64,000 nt of DNA from Pseudoalteromonas luteoviolacea H33-S. GTDB lineage: Bacteria > Pseudomonadota > Gammaproteobacteria > Enterobacterales > Alteromonadaceae. Positions 63,672-64,000 of this stretch are shown here, piece by piece; the stretch's first letter is position 1, and each line of letters starts with the position of its first letter. The position numbers were made by a program, and so were the translations under genes. Under the pieces are notes generated by a model. It made no database searches, was not told where the DNA came from, and worked only from the letters and a program-made list of their open reading frames with translations. The stretch covers positions 82,202 to 146,201 of the forward strand of contig NZ_AUXY01000089.1 in NCBI RefSeq assembly GCF_001625695.1, read 5' to 3'.

Positions 63672-63800
63672 TGGTGCTCCGCTATCACATTAATTCAAAT
63701 ATCATTATTAATAATAGTCTCACATATTGTGTCTACTAAACACACTCAAGATATAGGGGCATTAATGATATAGATAAGGTTCGATTCACATATCCAGACA

Positions 63801-63861
63801 AGGTGAATATCGTGCGAAAGGTTAATGACACAGGCATTCTATTCGCGCAAGGTGAAATGAA
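63801..63861. repeat. Repeat copy 1
   Basis: Starts AAGGTGAATATCGTGC and ends GCGCAAGGTGAAATGA (63846-63861). The same blocks recur in copy 2 about 125-140 bases later with a shorter middle. Confidence 0.7.
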
Positions 63862-63922
63862 CCGTTTTAGCTGTTACTGAGGAAGTTTTGAGTTTGCCTT
63901 GTCGGCGGTGAAGGATGTTCCC

Positions 63923-63999
63923 TTCACCTTGCGCTATCGTGCAAAAGGTTAGCGACAGCGAACGAAGTGAGCACGCTCTTTTTGCGCAAGGTGAAATGA
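63923..63999. repeat. Repeat copy 2 with terminal inverted arms
   Basis: TTCACCTTGCGC (63923-63934) is the exact reverse complement of GCGCAAGGTGAA (63984-63995), so the element can fold as a long hairpin with a roughly 50-base head. Blocks ATCGTGC-AAAGGTTA and GCGCAAGGTGAAATGA are shared with copy 1. It runs to the window edge and may continue. Confidence 0.75.
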
Positions 64000-64000
64000 G

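Larger units (their letters stand above)
63672..64000. other. Intergenic region with repeats at the window edge
   Basis: No gene was recognised. It contains direct and inverted copies of a short repeat (listed next) and probably the promoter of the Tag-like/selO/ABC unit. Confidence 0.5.

Noticed and set aside
63672..64000. CRISPR array at the right edge
   Set aside because: Only two imperfect copies with unequal internal lengths and inverted arms; not the repeat-spacer pattern.

Overview
This 64 kb window is ordinary chromosome from a marine gammaproteobacterium, most likely Pseudoalteromonas or a close relative. The basis is the close resemblance of the S10-operon ribosomal proteins, PlsB, AcnB, UvrD, GlnA/NtrB/NtrC, BipA and TmcA to gammaproteobacterial families, together with low-to-moderate GC, many chemotaxis and c-di-GMP type proteins, and lineage-typical hypothetical genes. 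No rRNA, tRNA, CRISPR array, prophage, transposase or plasmid functions were seen.

Layout. 0.1-2.3 kb: a glycosyltransferase/PAP2 phosphatase pair and rraA, which carries a G9 tract in its coding sequence. 2.4-7.4 kb: a histidine-utilisation block (hutG; hutI with a coupled degenerate GGDEF/EAL membrane protein; divergent hutC with a perfect 14-bp operator palindrome). 7.4-15.3 kb: an SDR protein, two chemoreceptors, hemN, a small membrane protein and a TonB-like protein. 15.4-17.4 kb: a secreted discoidin plus fibrinogen-like protein. 17.8-22.8 kb: the complete S10 ribosomal operon, ending in a terminator after rpsQ with no spc operon following, and preceded by a leader with attenuator-like hairpins. 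23-28.4 kb: plsB, tesB, an EVE protein and a K+ channel with a small membrane protein. 28.6-35.9 kb: cheV, uvrD (LexA box upstream), tmcA, a periplasmic binding protein and an unusual CheW protein interrupted by a CZB domain. 35.9-37.8 kb: bipA/typA.

38-45.3 kb: a regulator/kinase pair of the NtrC type next to an HlyD-ABC-permease export operon with a near-perfect sigma-54 promoter. 45.5-50.9 kb: the nitrogen cluster glnA-(DUF4124)-ntrB-ntrC plus a cyclic-nucleotide-binding protein. Tandem NtrC sites and a sigma-54 promoter lie before glnA, and a perfect NtrC palindrome lies before ntrB. 51-53.3 kb: a 56-residue peptide gene with a Gly-Gly leader (RiPP/bacteriocin-like), then on the same strand a class V PLP enzyme and a 2OG-Fe(II) amino-acid-type dioxygenase. 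53.5-59.6 kb: a lipoprotein/outer-membrane barrel pair, acnB and an OmpA-family protein. 59.7-63.7 kb: a tightly packed operon of a Tag-like DNA glycosylase, SelO and an ABC exporter. The right edge holds copies of a hairpin-forming intergenic repeat.

The most promising undescribed items are the Gly-Gly leader peptide at about 51.0 kb, the hutI-coupled degenerate c-di-GMP protein, the CheW-CZB protein lacking two zinc ligands, the sigma-54 controlled exporter, the fibrinogen-domain secreted protein and the terminal repeat family. All family assignments come from reading the translated sequence; no database search was run.
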